This document shows positions 23,824 to 32,345 of a DNA stretch of 64,000 nucleotides, piece after piece. Positions within the stretch are counted from its first letter, which is position 1, and the number at the start of each line of letters is the position of its first letter. Origin of the DNA: Sphaerisporangium fuscum (GTDB taxonomy: Bacteria; Actinomycetota; Actinomycetes; Streptosporangiales; Streptosporangiaceae); assembly GCF_018531465.1 (NCBI RefSeq), contig NZ_JAHDTF010000040.1:1-64000 (forward strand), read 5' to 3'. Under the pieces are notes generated by a model. The model was not told the origin of the DNA. It worked only from the letters and a program-made list of their open reading frames with translations, and made no database searches. Position numbers and translations under genes: made by a program.

Positions 23824-26665
23824 CGCGGCGCGCTCCCTTGGGGTCGTAGAGGACGTGGTGGGTGACGGTCACCGGGATCAGCTCCTCGCCGACCGGCGCG
23901 TACAGCCGCTCGCCGATCCGGTCGCGCCCACCGCTGACCAGCGCGAGCGCGAACGTACGGCCGAGCGCGGCGCTGCGGTAGCCGGAGGTGACGAAGCCGA
24001 GCATCGGCACCGGCGGCTCGGGGAGCCGGTCGCACGCCACGATCTGGGTGCCTTCGGGCAGGAGCACGCCGGGGTCCTCGGGGAGCAGCCCCACCAGGTG
24101 CCTGCGGTCGGGCCGGACGGTGTCGGCGCGGGCGAGCGACCGCTTGCCGACGAAGTCGGGCTTCTTCTTGGAGATGACCCAGTCCATGCCGAGGTCGGCG
24201 GGGGTGACGGTGCCGTCGGTGTCCTGACCGACGATCGGGTACCCCTTCTCGGCGCGCAGCACGTGCATGGTCTCGGTGCCGTACGGGGTGACGGCGCCGG
24301 TCCCCATGATCGCCTTCCAGAGGGCGAGGCCGTGCCAGGCGCTGACGTTGATCTCGTAGGCGAGCTCGCCGGAGAAGCTGATCCGGCAGACCCGCGCCGG
24401 GATGCCGGCCACCTCGGTGTCACGCCAGGTCATGAAGGGGAAGGCGGCGTTGTCGACGGCCAGGTCCGGGGCGAGCCCGGCGAGCACCTGCCGGGAGCCG
24501 GGCCCGGCGAGCGCGACGGTGGCCCACTGCTCGGTGACCGAGGTGCAGTACACCCGCAGGTCCGGCCACTCGGTCTGCAGCCACTCCTCCATCCAGTCGA
24601 GGACGGCCGCGGCGTTGCCGGTGGTCGTCGTGACGAGGAAGCGGTCGTCGGCGAGGCGGATCACCGTGCCGTCGTCGAACACCATGCCGTCGGCGCGGCA
24701 CATCACGCCGTAGCGGATGGATCCGACCTTCAGGGTGCTCATCATGTTCGTGTAGAGCCGGTCGAGGAACTCGGCGGCGTCCGGGCCCTGAACGTCGATC
24801 TTGCCGAGGGTGGAGGCGTCCATGGCGCCCACCGCCTCGCGCACGGCCCGGCATTCGCGCAGGACGGCGGCTTCCATGTCCTCCCCGGGCCGCGGGTAGT
24901 ACCACGGGCGCTTCCACTGGCCGACGTTCTCGAACGGCGCGCCCGCCGCGACGTGCCACTCGTGCAGCGGGGTGACGCGGACGGGGTCGTGCAGCGCCCC
25001 CCTGTCGCGCCCGGCGAGGGTGGCGAACGACACCGGCGTGTACGGGGCGCGGAAGGTGGTGGTGCCGAGCCCGCCGACGTCCACGCCGAGCGCGTGGGCG
25101 ACGACTCCGCTGGTCAGGACGCCGGAGGTCTTGCCCTGGTCGTGGGCGGTCCCCGCGGTGGTGTACCGCTTGACGTGCTCCACCGATCGCAGCCCGGCCC
25201 CGGTGGCGCGCAGGACGTCGGCCACGGTGACGTCCCGCTGGAGGTCGACGAAATGGCCGCTGTAGTCACCGGCGGGCACCAGCCAGACGTGCTCGCCGTC
25301 CGCGGTGGCGTCGGCGGCCGGCGCGGCGGCGTCCGACGGGGCGGCCTCGGACGGCGCGGTGGTGTCGGCGGCGCGGAAGCCGGTGGCCTCGGGCGGCGCG
25401 GCGGCGCGGAAGCCGGTGGCCTCCGCCGCCCGCGCCCCGGCCAGGGCTCCCTCGGTCAGGCAGCCCTCGAGGCCGGAGAGCCCGCGCGCTGCCCCCGCCA
25501 CCTCCACCGCCTGGCGGACGGCTCCGGGGACGAACGAGCCGAGCCGCTCGTCGTAGCGCAGCTCGCCCCCGGCCTGGCTGAACAGGTGGACGGCCGGGTT
25601 CCAGCCGCCCGAGACGAGCAGCAGGTCGGCCTCGATCTCGCGTCCCGATCCGGTCCCGGAGGCGGGCGCGACGGTGACCGAGCGCAGAACCCCTTCCTCG
25701 TCGGCGGCCGTGCCCGTGACGACGAACCCCTGGAGGCTCTCCCACTCCGCCGAGGCCCCGCCGCCGGGCCGGGTGTCGGCGACGGCGGCGATCTCGACGC
25801 CGGCCGCCGCGAGGTCGCGGGCGGCGGCGTAGGCGCTGTCGCCGGAGGTGAACACCACGGCGCGGCGGCCGGGAAGCACGCCGTACCGGTTGACGTACGC
25901 CCGCGCGGCCGAGGCCAGCATGACGCCGGGCCGGTCGTTGCCCGCGAAGGCGATGGGACGCTCGTGCGCCCCGGTGGCGAGGACGACGCGGCGGGCGCGG
26001 ATCCGCCAGACGCGTTCCCGGCTCGCCGCCCGCTCGCCCCGCCGCTCGACGGCGATCAGGTAGTTGTCGTCGTAGTAGCCGATCACGCTGGTCCGCCGCA
26101 GCACCCGCGTCTCGGGCAGCCCCGCCAGCTCGGCGGCGACGGCGGCCACCCAGTCCCGGGCGGGCCGCCCGTCCACGACGCCGCCGGTGTCCGGCAGGCT
26201 TCCTCCCGGTTCGGGGCGGTCGTCGGCGAGGATCACGCGGGCGCCGGTCCGGGCGGCGGCCAGGGCGGCGGAGAGCCCGGCGGGCCCGGCGCCCACGACC
26301 AGCACGTCGCAGTGGGCGTGCGTGGCGTCGTAGCGGGCCGGGTCCGGGCGGTCGGCCAGCCGTCCCTTGCCCGGCAGCCCGGTGGCCACGAGCCCGTCGT
26401 ACAACTCGACGGTGGTGGCCTGCAGCATCGGCTCGGGGAAGGGGTGCTCGATCTGGACCAGGGCGTTGGGCTCCTCGGTCCACGCGCCGAAGATCCCGCG
26501 CGGGCGGCCGAGCTTGACGCTGGTCGCCACGGTGCGCACGCCGTTGGCCAGCAGCGCGGCCGCGAGCGTGTCGCCCCGGTATCCCTCGTGGTCGAGGCCG
26601 TCGAACCGGAATCCGACGATCTCGCCCTCGTGGCCCGCCCTCCGGAAGGCCTGCCGTCCGCTCAT
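23816..26665 (-). CDS. soxA: Sarcosine oxidase alpha subunit (949 aa)
   Basis: SoxA begins with a 2Fe-2S-like fold (FRFDGLDHEGYRGDTLAAAL) that binds no cluster in known enzymes, followed by an NAD/FAD Rossmann domain (VLVVGAGPAGLSAALAAARTG). The C-terminal half (from ~residue 590) is a GcvT domain that binds tetrahydrofolate and traps the oxidised methyl group as 5,10-methylene-THF. An unusual Ala/Ser/Glu-rich spacer with repeated ATGFRAA units lies near residue 430. ATG 26665 overlaps the soxD stop as ATGA. With SoxB, SoxD and SoxG it converts sarcosine, O2 and THF to glycine, H2O2 and methylene-THF. Confidence 0.94.
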   Translation of the reverse strand: MSGRQAFRRAGHEGEIVGFRFDGLDHEGYRGDTLAAALLANGVRTVATSVKLGRPRGIFGAWTEEPNALVQIEHPFPEPMLQATTVELYDGLVATGLPGKGRLADRPDPARYDATHAHCDVLVVGAGPAGLSAALAAARTGARVILADDRPEPGGSLPDTGGVVDGRPARDWVAAVAAELAGLPETRVLRRTSVIGYYDDNYLIAVERRGERAASRERVWRIRARRVVLATGAHERPIAFAGNDRPGVMLASAARAYVNRYGVLPGRRAVVFTSGDSAYAAARDLAAAGVEIAAVADTRPGGGASAEWESLQGFVVTGTAADEEGVLRSVTVAPASGTGSGREIEADLLLVSGGWNPAVHLFSQAGGELRYDERLGSFVPGAVRQAVEVAGAARGLSGLEGCLTEGALAGARAAEATGFRAAAPPEATGFRAADTTAPSEAAPSDAAAPAADATADGEHVWLVPAGDYSGHFVDLQRDVTVADVLRATGAGLRSVEHVKRYTTAGTAHDQGKTSGVLTSGVVAHALGVDVGGLGTTTFRAPYTPVSFATLAGRDRGALHDPVRVTPLHEWHVAAGAPFENVGQWKRPWYYPRPGEDMEAAVLRECRAVREAVGAMDASTLGKIDVQGPDAAEFLDRLYTNMMSTLKVGSIRYGVMCRADGMVFDDGTVIRLADDRFLVTTTTGNAAAVLDWMEEWLQTEWPDLRVYCTSVTEQWATVALAGPGSRQVLAGLAPDLAVDNAAFPFMTWRDTEVAGIPARVCRISFSGELAYEINVSAWHGLALWKAIMGTGAVTPYGTETMHVLRAEKGYPIVGQDTDGTVTPADLGMDWVISKKKPDFVGKRSLARADTVRPDRRHLVGLLPEDPGVLLPEGTQIVACDRLPEPPVPMLGFVTSGYRSAALGRTFALALVSGGRDRIGERLYAPVGEELIPVTVTHHVLYDPKGARRDG

Positions 26666-26946
26666 GCGATCTCCTTCGAAGGCCTCGGCTCGCCGGGACG
26701 GTACGCGGTGCCGATCTCGCCGGTGGCGGTGTCGCGTTCCAGGTTGAACCAGCGGCGGCAGCCGGCCGTGTGGCTCCAGCGCTCGGCGAACCAGCCCTTG
26801 GGGTTGTCGCGGAAGAACAGGTAGCGGCCCCACTCCTCGTCGGTCAGGGCGGCGGGGTTCTCGGGGTAGGCGACGTGCGCCTGGCCGCCATAGTGGAACT
26901 CTGCCTCGTCGCGCGGCCCGCACCACGGGCATGGGATCAGCAGCAT
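26662..26946 (-). CDS. soxD: Sarcosine oxidase delta subunit (94 aa)
   Basis: The N-terminus LLIPCPWCGPRDEAEFHYGG carries the zinc-binding cysteines of SoxD, and RYLFFRDNPKGWFAERW with CRRWFN is the usual C-terminal part. It helps hold the SoxA-SoxB interface. ATG 26946 has AAGGAG eight bases upstream; soxB ends 13 bp before. Confidence 0.93.
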   Translation of the reverse strand: MLLIPCPWCGPRDEAEFHYGGQAHVAYPENPAALTDEEWGRYLFFRDNPKGWFAERWSHTAGCRRWFNLERDTATGEIGTAYRPGEPRPSKEIA

Positions 26947-26959
26947 CGGTCGAGCTCCT

Positions 26960-28186
26960 TCAGTGGGCCACGGCGGCGGCGCCGTGCTCGTCCACGAGCG
27001 CGCCGGTGGTGAAACGTTCGAGGGAGAAGGGGGCGTTGAGCGGGTGCGGCTCGCCGGTGGCGATCGTGTGGGCGTAGCACCAGCCGACGCCGGGCGTGGC
27101 CTTGAAGCCGCCCGTCCCCCACCCGCAGTTGACGTACAGCCGCTCGACCGGGGTGAGGCCCATGATGGCCGAGGCGTCGGGGGTGACGTCGACGACGCCG
27201 CCCCAGGTGCGCAGCACGTGGGCCCGGGCGAACACCGGGAAGAGCTCCAGCGCGGCCGCCATCTGCCGCTCGATGATGTGGAAGGCGCCGCGCTGCCGGT
27301 AGGAGTTGGCGGCGTCGACGCCGGCGCCCATGACAAGCTCGCCCTTGTGGGCCTGGCTGACGTAGACGTGCACGGCGTTCGACATCACGACGGTCGGGTG
27401 GACGGGCTCCAGCAGCTCCGACACCAGGGCCTGCAGGGTGTGGCTCTGCAGCGGCAGTTCCACCCCCGCCGTCCCCGCCACCACCGAGGAGTGGCCGGCG
27501 GCGCACAGCGCGACCGTGCCCGCCGCGATGCGTCCCCTGGTGGTCCGCACGGCGACGGCCCTGCCGCCGGTGACCTCCACGCCCGTGACCTCGCAGTTCT
27601 CGATCAGGTGGACGCCCATCGCCGCCGCCGCGCGGGCGAACCCCCAGGCGACGTAGTCGTGCTTGGCGATGCCCGCGCGGGGCTGGTAGGTCGCGCCGAG
27701 CACCGGGTAGCGGACGTCCGGCGAGATGTCGACGATCGGGCAGACCTCCTTGACCTCCTCCGGGGTCAGCCACTCGGCGTCCACGCCGTTGAGCCGGTTG
27801 GCGTTGACGCGGCGGACACCGTCGCGCACGTCCTGCAGGCTGTGGGCGAGGTTGAGCACGCCGCGCTGGCTGAACAGCAGCGGGTACCCGAGGTCGTCCT
27901 CCAGGCCCTCCCAGAGCTTCAGCGCGTGTTCGTAGATGCCCGCGCTCTCGTCCCAGAGGTAGTTGGACCGGATGATCGTGGTGTTGCGGGCCATGTTGCC
28001 GCCCGCGAGCCAGCCCCGCTCCAGTACGGCGACGTCGGTGATGCCGTGGTTCTTGGCCAGGTAGTACGCGGTGGCGAGGCCGTGGCCGCCGCCGCCGACG
28101 ATCACCACGTCGTAGGAGCTCCGGGGCTCGGGGCTGTCCCACAGGTGGTCGGCGTGCTCGGGAAGCTCCTCCCGCCGGCCGGTCAT
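26960..28186 (-). CDS. soxB: Sarcosine oxidase beta subunit (408 aa)
   Basis: SoxB holds the sarcosine oxidation site. The FAD-binding GGGGHGLATAYYLA motif is near residue 30. GIAKHDYVAWG contains the histidine that carries covalent FMN in characterised enzymes. GGVVDVTPDASAIMG and NCGWGTGGFKATPG complete the DAO-like fold. Length (408 aa) is standard. ATG 28186 overlaps the glyA stop (ATGA), which ties it to the THF enzyme that uses its product. Confidence 0.95.
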   Translation of the reverse strand: MTGRREELPEHADHLWDSPEPRSSYDVVIVGGGGHGLATAYYLAKNHGITDVAVLERGWLAGGNMARNTTIIRSNYLWDESAGIYEHALKLWEGLEDDLGYPLLFSQRGVLNLAHSLQDVRDGVRRVNANRLNGVDAEWLTPEEVKEVCPIVDISPDVRYPVLGATYQPRAGIAKHDYVAWGFARAAAAMGVHLIENCEVTGVEVTGGRAVAVRTTRGRIAAGTVALCAAGHSSVVAGTAGVELPLQSHTLQALVSELLEPVHPTVVMSNAVHVYVSQAHKGELVMGAGVDAANSYRQRGAFHIIERQMAAALELFPVFARAHVLRTWGGVVDVTPDASAIMGLTPVERLYVNCGWGTGGFKATPGVGWCYAHTIATGEPHPLNAPFSLERFTTGALVDEHGAAAVAH

Positions 28187-29478
28187 CGGGCCTCCCCGGC
28201 GAGGCCGGCGTAGAGCGGGTGCTTGGCGGCGAGGGCCTCGACGCGTCCGCGCAGGTGGGCGAGGTGGGCGTCCTCGCCGCCGCCGGCCAGCGCGCGGGCG
28301 ATCACGTCGGCGACCTCCTCGAAGTCCGGGGCCTCGAAGCCGCGCGTGGCGAGGGCGGGCGTGCCGATCCGCAGGCCCGAGGTCACCATGGGCGGCCGGG
28401 GGTCGAAGGGGACGGCGTTGCGGTTGACGGTGATGCCGACGGCGTGCAGCCGGTCCTCCGCCTCCTGGCCGTTCAGTTCCGACTCGCGCAGGTCGACCAG
28501 GACGAGGTGGACGTCGGTGCCGCCGGAGATGACCTTGACGCCCGCCTCGGCGGCGTCCGCGGCGAGCAGGCGGCCGGCGAGGAGACGCGCCCCCTCGAGG
28601 GTGCGCCGTTGCCGGTCGCGGAACCACTCCCCCGCCGCGATCTTGAACGCCACGGCCTTGGCGGCGATCACGTGCTCCAGCGGGCCGCCCTGCTGGCCCG
28701 GGAACACCGAGGAGTTGATCTTCTTGGCGAGGTCCGCCGTGGAGAGGATCACCCCGCCGCGCGGGCCGCCGAGGGTCTTGTGGGTCGTGGTGGTCACCAC
28801 GTGCGCGTGGGGCACCGGCGAGGGGTGCAGCCCGGCGGCGACCAGGCCGGCGAAGTGCGCCATGTCGACCAGCAGGTAGGCCCCGACCTCGTCGGCGACG
28901 GCCCGGAAGGCGGCGAAGTCGAGGTGGCGGGGGTAGGCCGACCAGCCGGCGATGATCAGCTTGGGCCGGTGCTCGCGGGCGAGCCGCGCCACCTCGTCCA
29001 TGTCGACCAGGTTGTCGCTCTCGCGCACGTGGTAGGCCACCACGCGGTAGAGCCGGCCGGAGAAGTTGATGCGCATGCCGTGGGTGAGGTGGCCGCCGTG
29101 GGCGAGGTCGAGGCCGAGGATGGTGTCGCCCGGCTCCAGCAGCGCCGCCATGGCGGCGGCGTTGGCCTGAGCGCCCGAGTGGGGCTGGACGTTGGCCGCC
29201 TCCGCGCCGAACAGGGCCTTCACCCGCTCGATGGCGAGGCTCTCGACGACGTCGACGTGCTCGCAGCCGCCGTAGTACCGCCTGCCGGGGTACCCCTCGG
29301 CGTACTTGTTGGTCAGGACCGATCCCTGCGCCCGCATGACCGCCTGTGGCGCGAAGTTCTCCGAGGCGATCATCTCCAGCGTGGAACGCTGCCGGCGCAG
29401 CTCGGCGTCGATCGCCGCCGCGACCTCCGGGTCGACCTCGCCCAGGGGCAGGTCCGCCTGTGATTCGGGTGCGCTCAT
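28183..29478 (-). CDS. glyA: Serine hydroxymethyltransferase, betaine-cluster copy (431 aa)
   Basis: The PLP lysine sits in TTTHKTLGGPRGG. IASENFAPQAVM, SGAQANAAAM and RIGTPALATRGF are classic SHMT blocks. The enzyme joins glycine and 5,10-methylene-THF to serine; both substrates are products of the neighbouring DmgO and Sox enzymes, so here it should run towards serine. Its position inside the dmgO operon suggests a dedicated copy besides a housekeeping glyA. I start it at ATG 29478, with GGAG nine bases upstream; ATG 29493 would add five residues. Confidence 0.94.
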   Translation of the reverse strand: MSAPESQADLPLGEVDPEVAAAIDAELRRQRSTLEMIASENFAPQAVMRAQGSVLTNKYAEGYPGRRYYGGCEHVDVVESLAIERVKALFGAEAANVQPHSGAQANAAAMAALLEPGDTILGLDLAHGGHLTHGMRINFSGRLYRVVAYHVRESDNLVDMDEVARLAREHRPKLIIAGWSAYPRHLDFAAFRAVADEVGAYLLVDMAHFAGLVAAGLHPSPVPHAHVVTTTTHKTLGGPRGGVILSTADLAKKINSSVFPGQQGGPLEHVIAAKAVAFKIAAGEWFRDRQRRTLEGARLLAGRLLAADAAEAGVKVISGGTDVHLVLVDLRESELNGQEAEDRLHAVGITVNRNAVPFDPRPPMVTSGLRIGTPALATRGFEAPDFEEVADVIARALAGGGEDAHLAHLRGRVEALAAKHPLYAGLAGEAR

Positions 29479-29499
29479 GATGTCTGTCTCCATTCGTCC

Positions 29500-31923
29500 C
29501 TAGCCGCGCAGGCGTTCCATCGCCGGGTCGTAGAGAGGCTCCTCCGCGACGGTCGCGGGGACGCGGCGGTCGAAGTAACCGATGTGGACGACCTGGCCGG
29601 GGGTGGACAGCTCGGCCGGCAGCCAGGCGTAGGCGATGCCCTTGCCGATGGTGTAACCATAGGCGGCGCTGGTGACGTAGCCGACACAGCGCCCGCCGTC
29701 GTACACCGGCTCCTTGCCCATCACCACGGCCTGCGGGCCGTCGATCGTCAGGCAGGTCAGCCTGCGGCGGACGGCCGCCTTGCGCTCGGCCAGGGCGGCG
29801 CGGCCGACGAAGTCGCCCTTGTCCTCCTTGACCGCGAAGGCGAGGCCCGCCTCGTAGGGGTCGTGCTCGAAGGTCATGTCGGTGCCGAAGGAGCGGTAGC
29901 CCTTCTCCAGGCGCAGGCTGTTGAACGCGCCGCGCCCGCCCGCCAGGACGCCGTACGGCCGTCCGGCCTCCCACAGGGTGTCCCACAGTTTCAGGCCCAT
30001 GTCCGCGGTCGTGTAGAGCTCCCAGCCGAGCTCGCCAATGTACGACAGGCGCAGCGCGGTGACCGGCACCGAGCCGATGTGGGCCCGCTTGGCCCGGAAA
30101 TAGCGGAAGCCCTCGCGGGAGAAGTCGGCGGCGGTCAGCGGGCTGATCACGTCGCGGGCGCGGGGGCCCCACAGGCCGATGCAGCAGGTGCCGGCGGTGA
30201 TGTCGCGGACGGCGACGGAGCCGTCGGACGGCAGGTGCCGGTGGAACCAGTCGAGATCGAGGTTGCCGTTCGCGCCGACCTGGAAGAGGTCCCCGCCGAG
30301 GCGGGCGACGGTGATGTCGCTGCGGATGCCGCCGTCGGTGTCCAGCAGCAGGCAGTAGGTGACCGAGCCGACGGACTTGCCGACGTCGCCGGTGGTCAGG
30401 CGCTGCAGGAAGGCCGCCGCTCCCGGGCCGGCGACCTCCAGCCGTTTGAGGGCGGTCATGTCGTACATGGCGACCCCCTCGCGGGAGGCCTGCGCCTCGG
30501 CGCCGACGATGGGCGACCAGTAGCGGGCGGCCCAGTCGCCGGGGTACGGGATGTCGCGGCCCTCGGCCAGGGCGGCGTTCGCGCCGTACCACTGCGGGCG
30601 CTCCCAGCCGTTCGCCTCCAGGAAGACCGCCTCCAGCTCGCGCTGCCGGGTGTAGAAGGGGCTGGTGCGCAGCGGGCGCAGGTTCTCCGGCGGCTGCAGC
30701 GGGTGGATGATGTCGTAGACCTCGACGAAGCTCTGACAGTCGCGGGCCAGCACGTACTCCGGGGCGAGCTGGTGGGGCTCGAACCTGTTGACGTCGCACT
30801 CGTGCAGGTCGAACGTCGAGCAGTGGCCGTCGACCAGCCACTCGGCCATCGCCCGCCCCACGCCCGCCGAGTGGGTCACCCAGACCGCCTCGGCCACCCA
30901 GAAGCCCTTGACCTGCGGCGACTCGCCCATCAGCGGCATGCCGTCGGCGGTGAAGGAGAACAGGCCGTTGATGCCCTCCTCGAGCGCCGACTCCTTGGTG
31001 GAGGGCAGCAGCGACTGGGTCTCGGTCCAGGCGGGCGCGAAGTCGTCCTCGGTGAACCTCAGCACCGACGGCATGACCTCGGCCTCGTCGGGTCTGGCGA
31101 TGTCCTCGGCGCGGACCGGCATCGGCCGGTGGCCGTAGTAGCCGATGCCGAGCCGGTCGAACTTCTCCCGGTAGTACAGGTCGGCGTCCTGGTGGCGCAG
31201 GATCGGGCGGGAGGCCTCCTCGGCGTGCCCGGCGAGGGCGGGGACCGGGGCCGTCCAGGCGAGCTGGTGGGCGAGCGGGGTCAGCGGGAGCGCCATGCCG
31301 ACCATGCCCGCGACCTTGGGGCCCCAGATGCCGGCGCAGCAGACGACGAGGTCGGCGGGGATCTCGCCCTGGTCGGTGACGACGGCGGCCACCGCGCCGT
31401 CGGCGACCCGGACGTCGAGGACCTCGTGCCGTTCGAGGACGCGCACGCCGCGCCCGGCCGCCAGGCGGAGCTGCGCCTCGACGGCGGGCACGGCCTTGGC
31501 CAGGCCGTCGGTGGGCACGTACAGGCCGCCGAGGACGCGGTCGGGGTCGAGCAGGGAGTGCTTCTCGACGCACTCGGCGGGGGTGAGCAGCCGGGCCTCG
31601 ACTCCCCAGGCGGTGATCCAGCCGTGCCGCCGGTGGAGCTCGGTGAGCCTTTCGGGGGTGGTGGCGACCTCCAGGCCGCCGACCTGGAGGAAGCTGTCCA
31701 GGGCCACGAACTTCTCGACGGTGTAGCGGGCCATCTCGGTCATGGTCTTGGACGAGTTGGCCTGGAAGACCAGCCCGGGGGCGTGCGAGGACGATCCGCC
31801 GGTGGCGGGGACGGAACCCTGGTCGACGACGGTGATGTCGTCCCAGCCCCTGGCCGAGAGCTCGTCGGCGAGGGCGGCCCCGACTACTCCCGCTCCGATG
31901 ATGACGACGCGTGGGCCTGCCAT
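29500..31923 (-). CDS. dmgO: Dimethylglycine oxidase (FAD domain + GcvT/THF domain; 807 aa)
   Basis: Residues 1-~400 form a DAO-type FAD domain (VVIIGAGVVGAALADEL). His47 in SSSHAPG is the candidate for covalent flavin attachment known in this family. The C-terminal ~390 residues are a GcvT-like THF domain (TALKRLEVAGPGAAAFLQRL, LSYIGELGWELY, PLYDPAMERLRG). Blocks across the whole length match Arthrobacter globiformis dimethylglycine oxidase. It oxidises dimethylglycine to sarcosine and hands the methylene group to THF. ATG 31923 has GGAGG five bases upstream. It leads a seven-gene operon and has its own promoter with two operator-like sites. Confidence 0.93.
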   Translation of the reverse strand: MAGPRVVIIGAGVVGAALADELSARGWDDITVVDQGSVPATGGSSSHAPGLVFQANSSKTMTEMARYTVEKFVALDSFLQVGGLEVATTPERLTELHRRHGWITAWGVEARLLTPAECVEKHSLLDPDRVLGGLYVPTDGLAKAVPAVEAQLRLAAGRGVRVLERHEVLDVRVADGAVAAVVTDQGEIPADLVVCCAGIWGPKVAGMVGMALPLTPLAHQLAWTAPVPALAGHAEEASRPILRHQDADLYYREKFDRLGIGYYGHRPMPVRAEDIARPDEAEVMPSVLRFTEDDFAPAWTETQSLLPSTKESALEEGINGLFSFTADGMPLMGESPQVKGFWVAEAVWVTHSAGVGRAMAEWLVDGHCSTFDLHECDVNRFEPHQLAPEYVLARDCQSFVEVYDIIHPLQPPENLRPLRTSPFYTRQRELEAVFLEANGWERPQWYGANAALAEGRDIPYPGDWAARYWSPIVGAEAQASREGVAMYDMTALKRLEVAGPGAAAFLQRLTTGDVGKSVGSVTYCLLLDTDGGIRSDITVARLGGDLFQVGANGNLDLDWFHRHLPSDGSVAVRDITAGTCCIGLWGPRARDVISPLTAADFSREGFRYFRAKRAHIGSVPVTALRLSYIGELGWELYTTADMGLKLWDTLWEAGRPYGVLAGGRGAFNSLRLEKGYRSFGTDMTFEHDPYEAGLAFAVKEDKGDFVGRAALAERKAAVRRRLTCLTIDGPQAVVMGKEPVYDGGRCVGYVTSAAYGYTIGKGIAYAWLPAELSTPGQVVHIGYFDRRVPATVAEEPLYDPAMERLRG

Positions 31924-31936
31924 ACACTCCTCCGCC

Positions 31937-31953
31937 GTTGCGTAATTTGAAAC
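31937..31953. promoter_or_regulatory. Betaine-regulon operator, dmgO distal site
   Basis: GTTGCGTAATTTGAAAC is an imperfect inverted repeat with a perfect left half-site, 20 bases downstream of the proposed -10 and just before the dmgO ribosome site. The same arrangement is seen at betB and purU. Confidence 0.5.
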
Positions 31954-31956
31954 GTA

Positions 31957-31972
31957 GTGCGCTTCTCGCAAC
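31957..31972. promoter_or_regulatory. Betaine-regulon operator, dmgO proximal site
   Basis: GTGCGCTTCTCGCAAC (GTTGCGAGAAGCGCAC on the minus strand) directly follows the -10, so a bound repressor would cover the transcription start. Confidence 0.55.
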
Positions 31973-32001
31973 AGATTGTCTCCTGGGAATCCCGCTGTCA
32001 A
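31973..32001 (-). promoter_or_regulatory. dmgO operon promoter
   Basis: On the minus strand TTGACA (32001-31996) is followed after 17 bases by CAATCT (31978-31973). The -35 is perfect and the -10 weak. The rest of the 422-bp dmgO-proX spacer holds the two operators, two copies of a 44-bp repeat and the proX terminator. Confidence 0.55.
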
Positions 32002-32137
32002 GAAGCCCCAACTGCGAATTTGCCTCCCATACACACACGTATCGGGCGCGGCAGGAACGCCCTACGACGTCCCACCGCGCCCGATGCCCCGACGGGGCCC
32101 CAGCCCCTCCGCCCCGGTCCACCACCCCACCGCACAA

Positions 32138-32181
32138 CGGCGCCGCCTTCGCCGTAGATCGTCCCCACCGCCCCGGCGCCG
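32138..32181 (+). repeat. 44-bp interspersed repeat, copy B
   Basis: Bounded by CGGCGCCG at each end, with CTTCGCCGTAG and CCCACCGCCC inside. Same strand as copy A at 20332. Confidence 0.65.
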
Positions 32182-32257
32182 AGAGGAGCCCAGGAGGCCC
32201 CGCCCCGGGTCGAACCCGGACCGGCCCCGCCCTCCTCACTCGCCCGGTGCCTTCGAA

Positions 32258-32301
32258 CGGCGCCGGAACGGTGGGGGCGGGCTACGGCGGAGCCGGCGCC
32301 G
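32258..32301 (-). repeat. 44-bp interspersed repeat, copy C (inverted)
   Basis: The reverse complement reads CGGCGCCGGCTCCGCCGTAG, then a CCCACCG core and a closing CGGCGCCG. With copy B it forms an inverted pair 76 bp apart downstream of proX. Confidence 0.65.
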
Positions 32302-32314
32302 GGGTGCGGCGGTA

Positions 32315-32336
32315 GCCTCGGCGGCCCGGCCGAGGC
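32315..32336 (-). terminator. proX terminator hairpin
   Basis: GCCTCGGC and GCCGAGGC form a perfect 8-bp stem around GGCCCG, 10 bases beyond the proX stop. Confidence 0.65.
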
Positions 32337-32345
32337 CGCCGATGA

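Noticed and set aside
20529..24035. A 1168-residue minus-strand frame across the phospholipase and sdaA
   Set aside because: It overlaps supported genes in other frames, has low-complexity composition and no start or domain evidence.
26960..32239. A single 1759-residue minus-strand frame spanning soxB, glyA and dmgO
   Set aside because: Only the last ~408 residues (SoxB) are real; the rest is Arg/Gly/Pro-rich out-of-frame sequence over glyA and dmgO, which have clear starts and motifs of their own.
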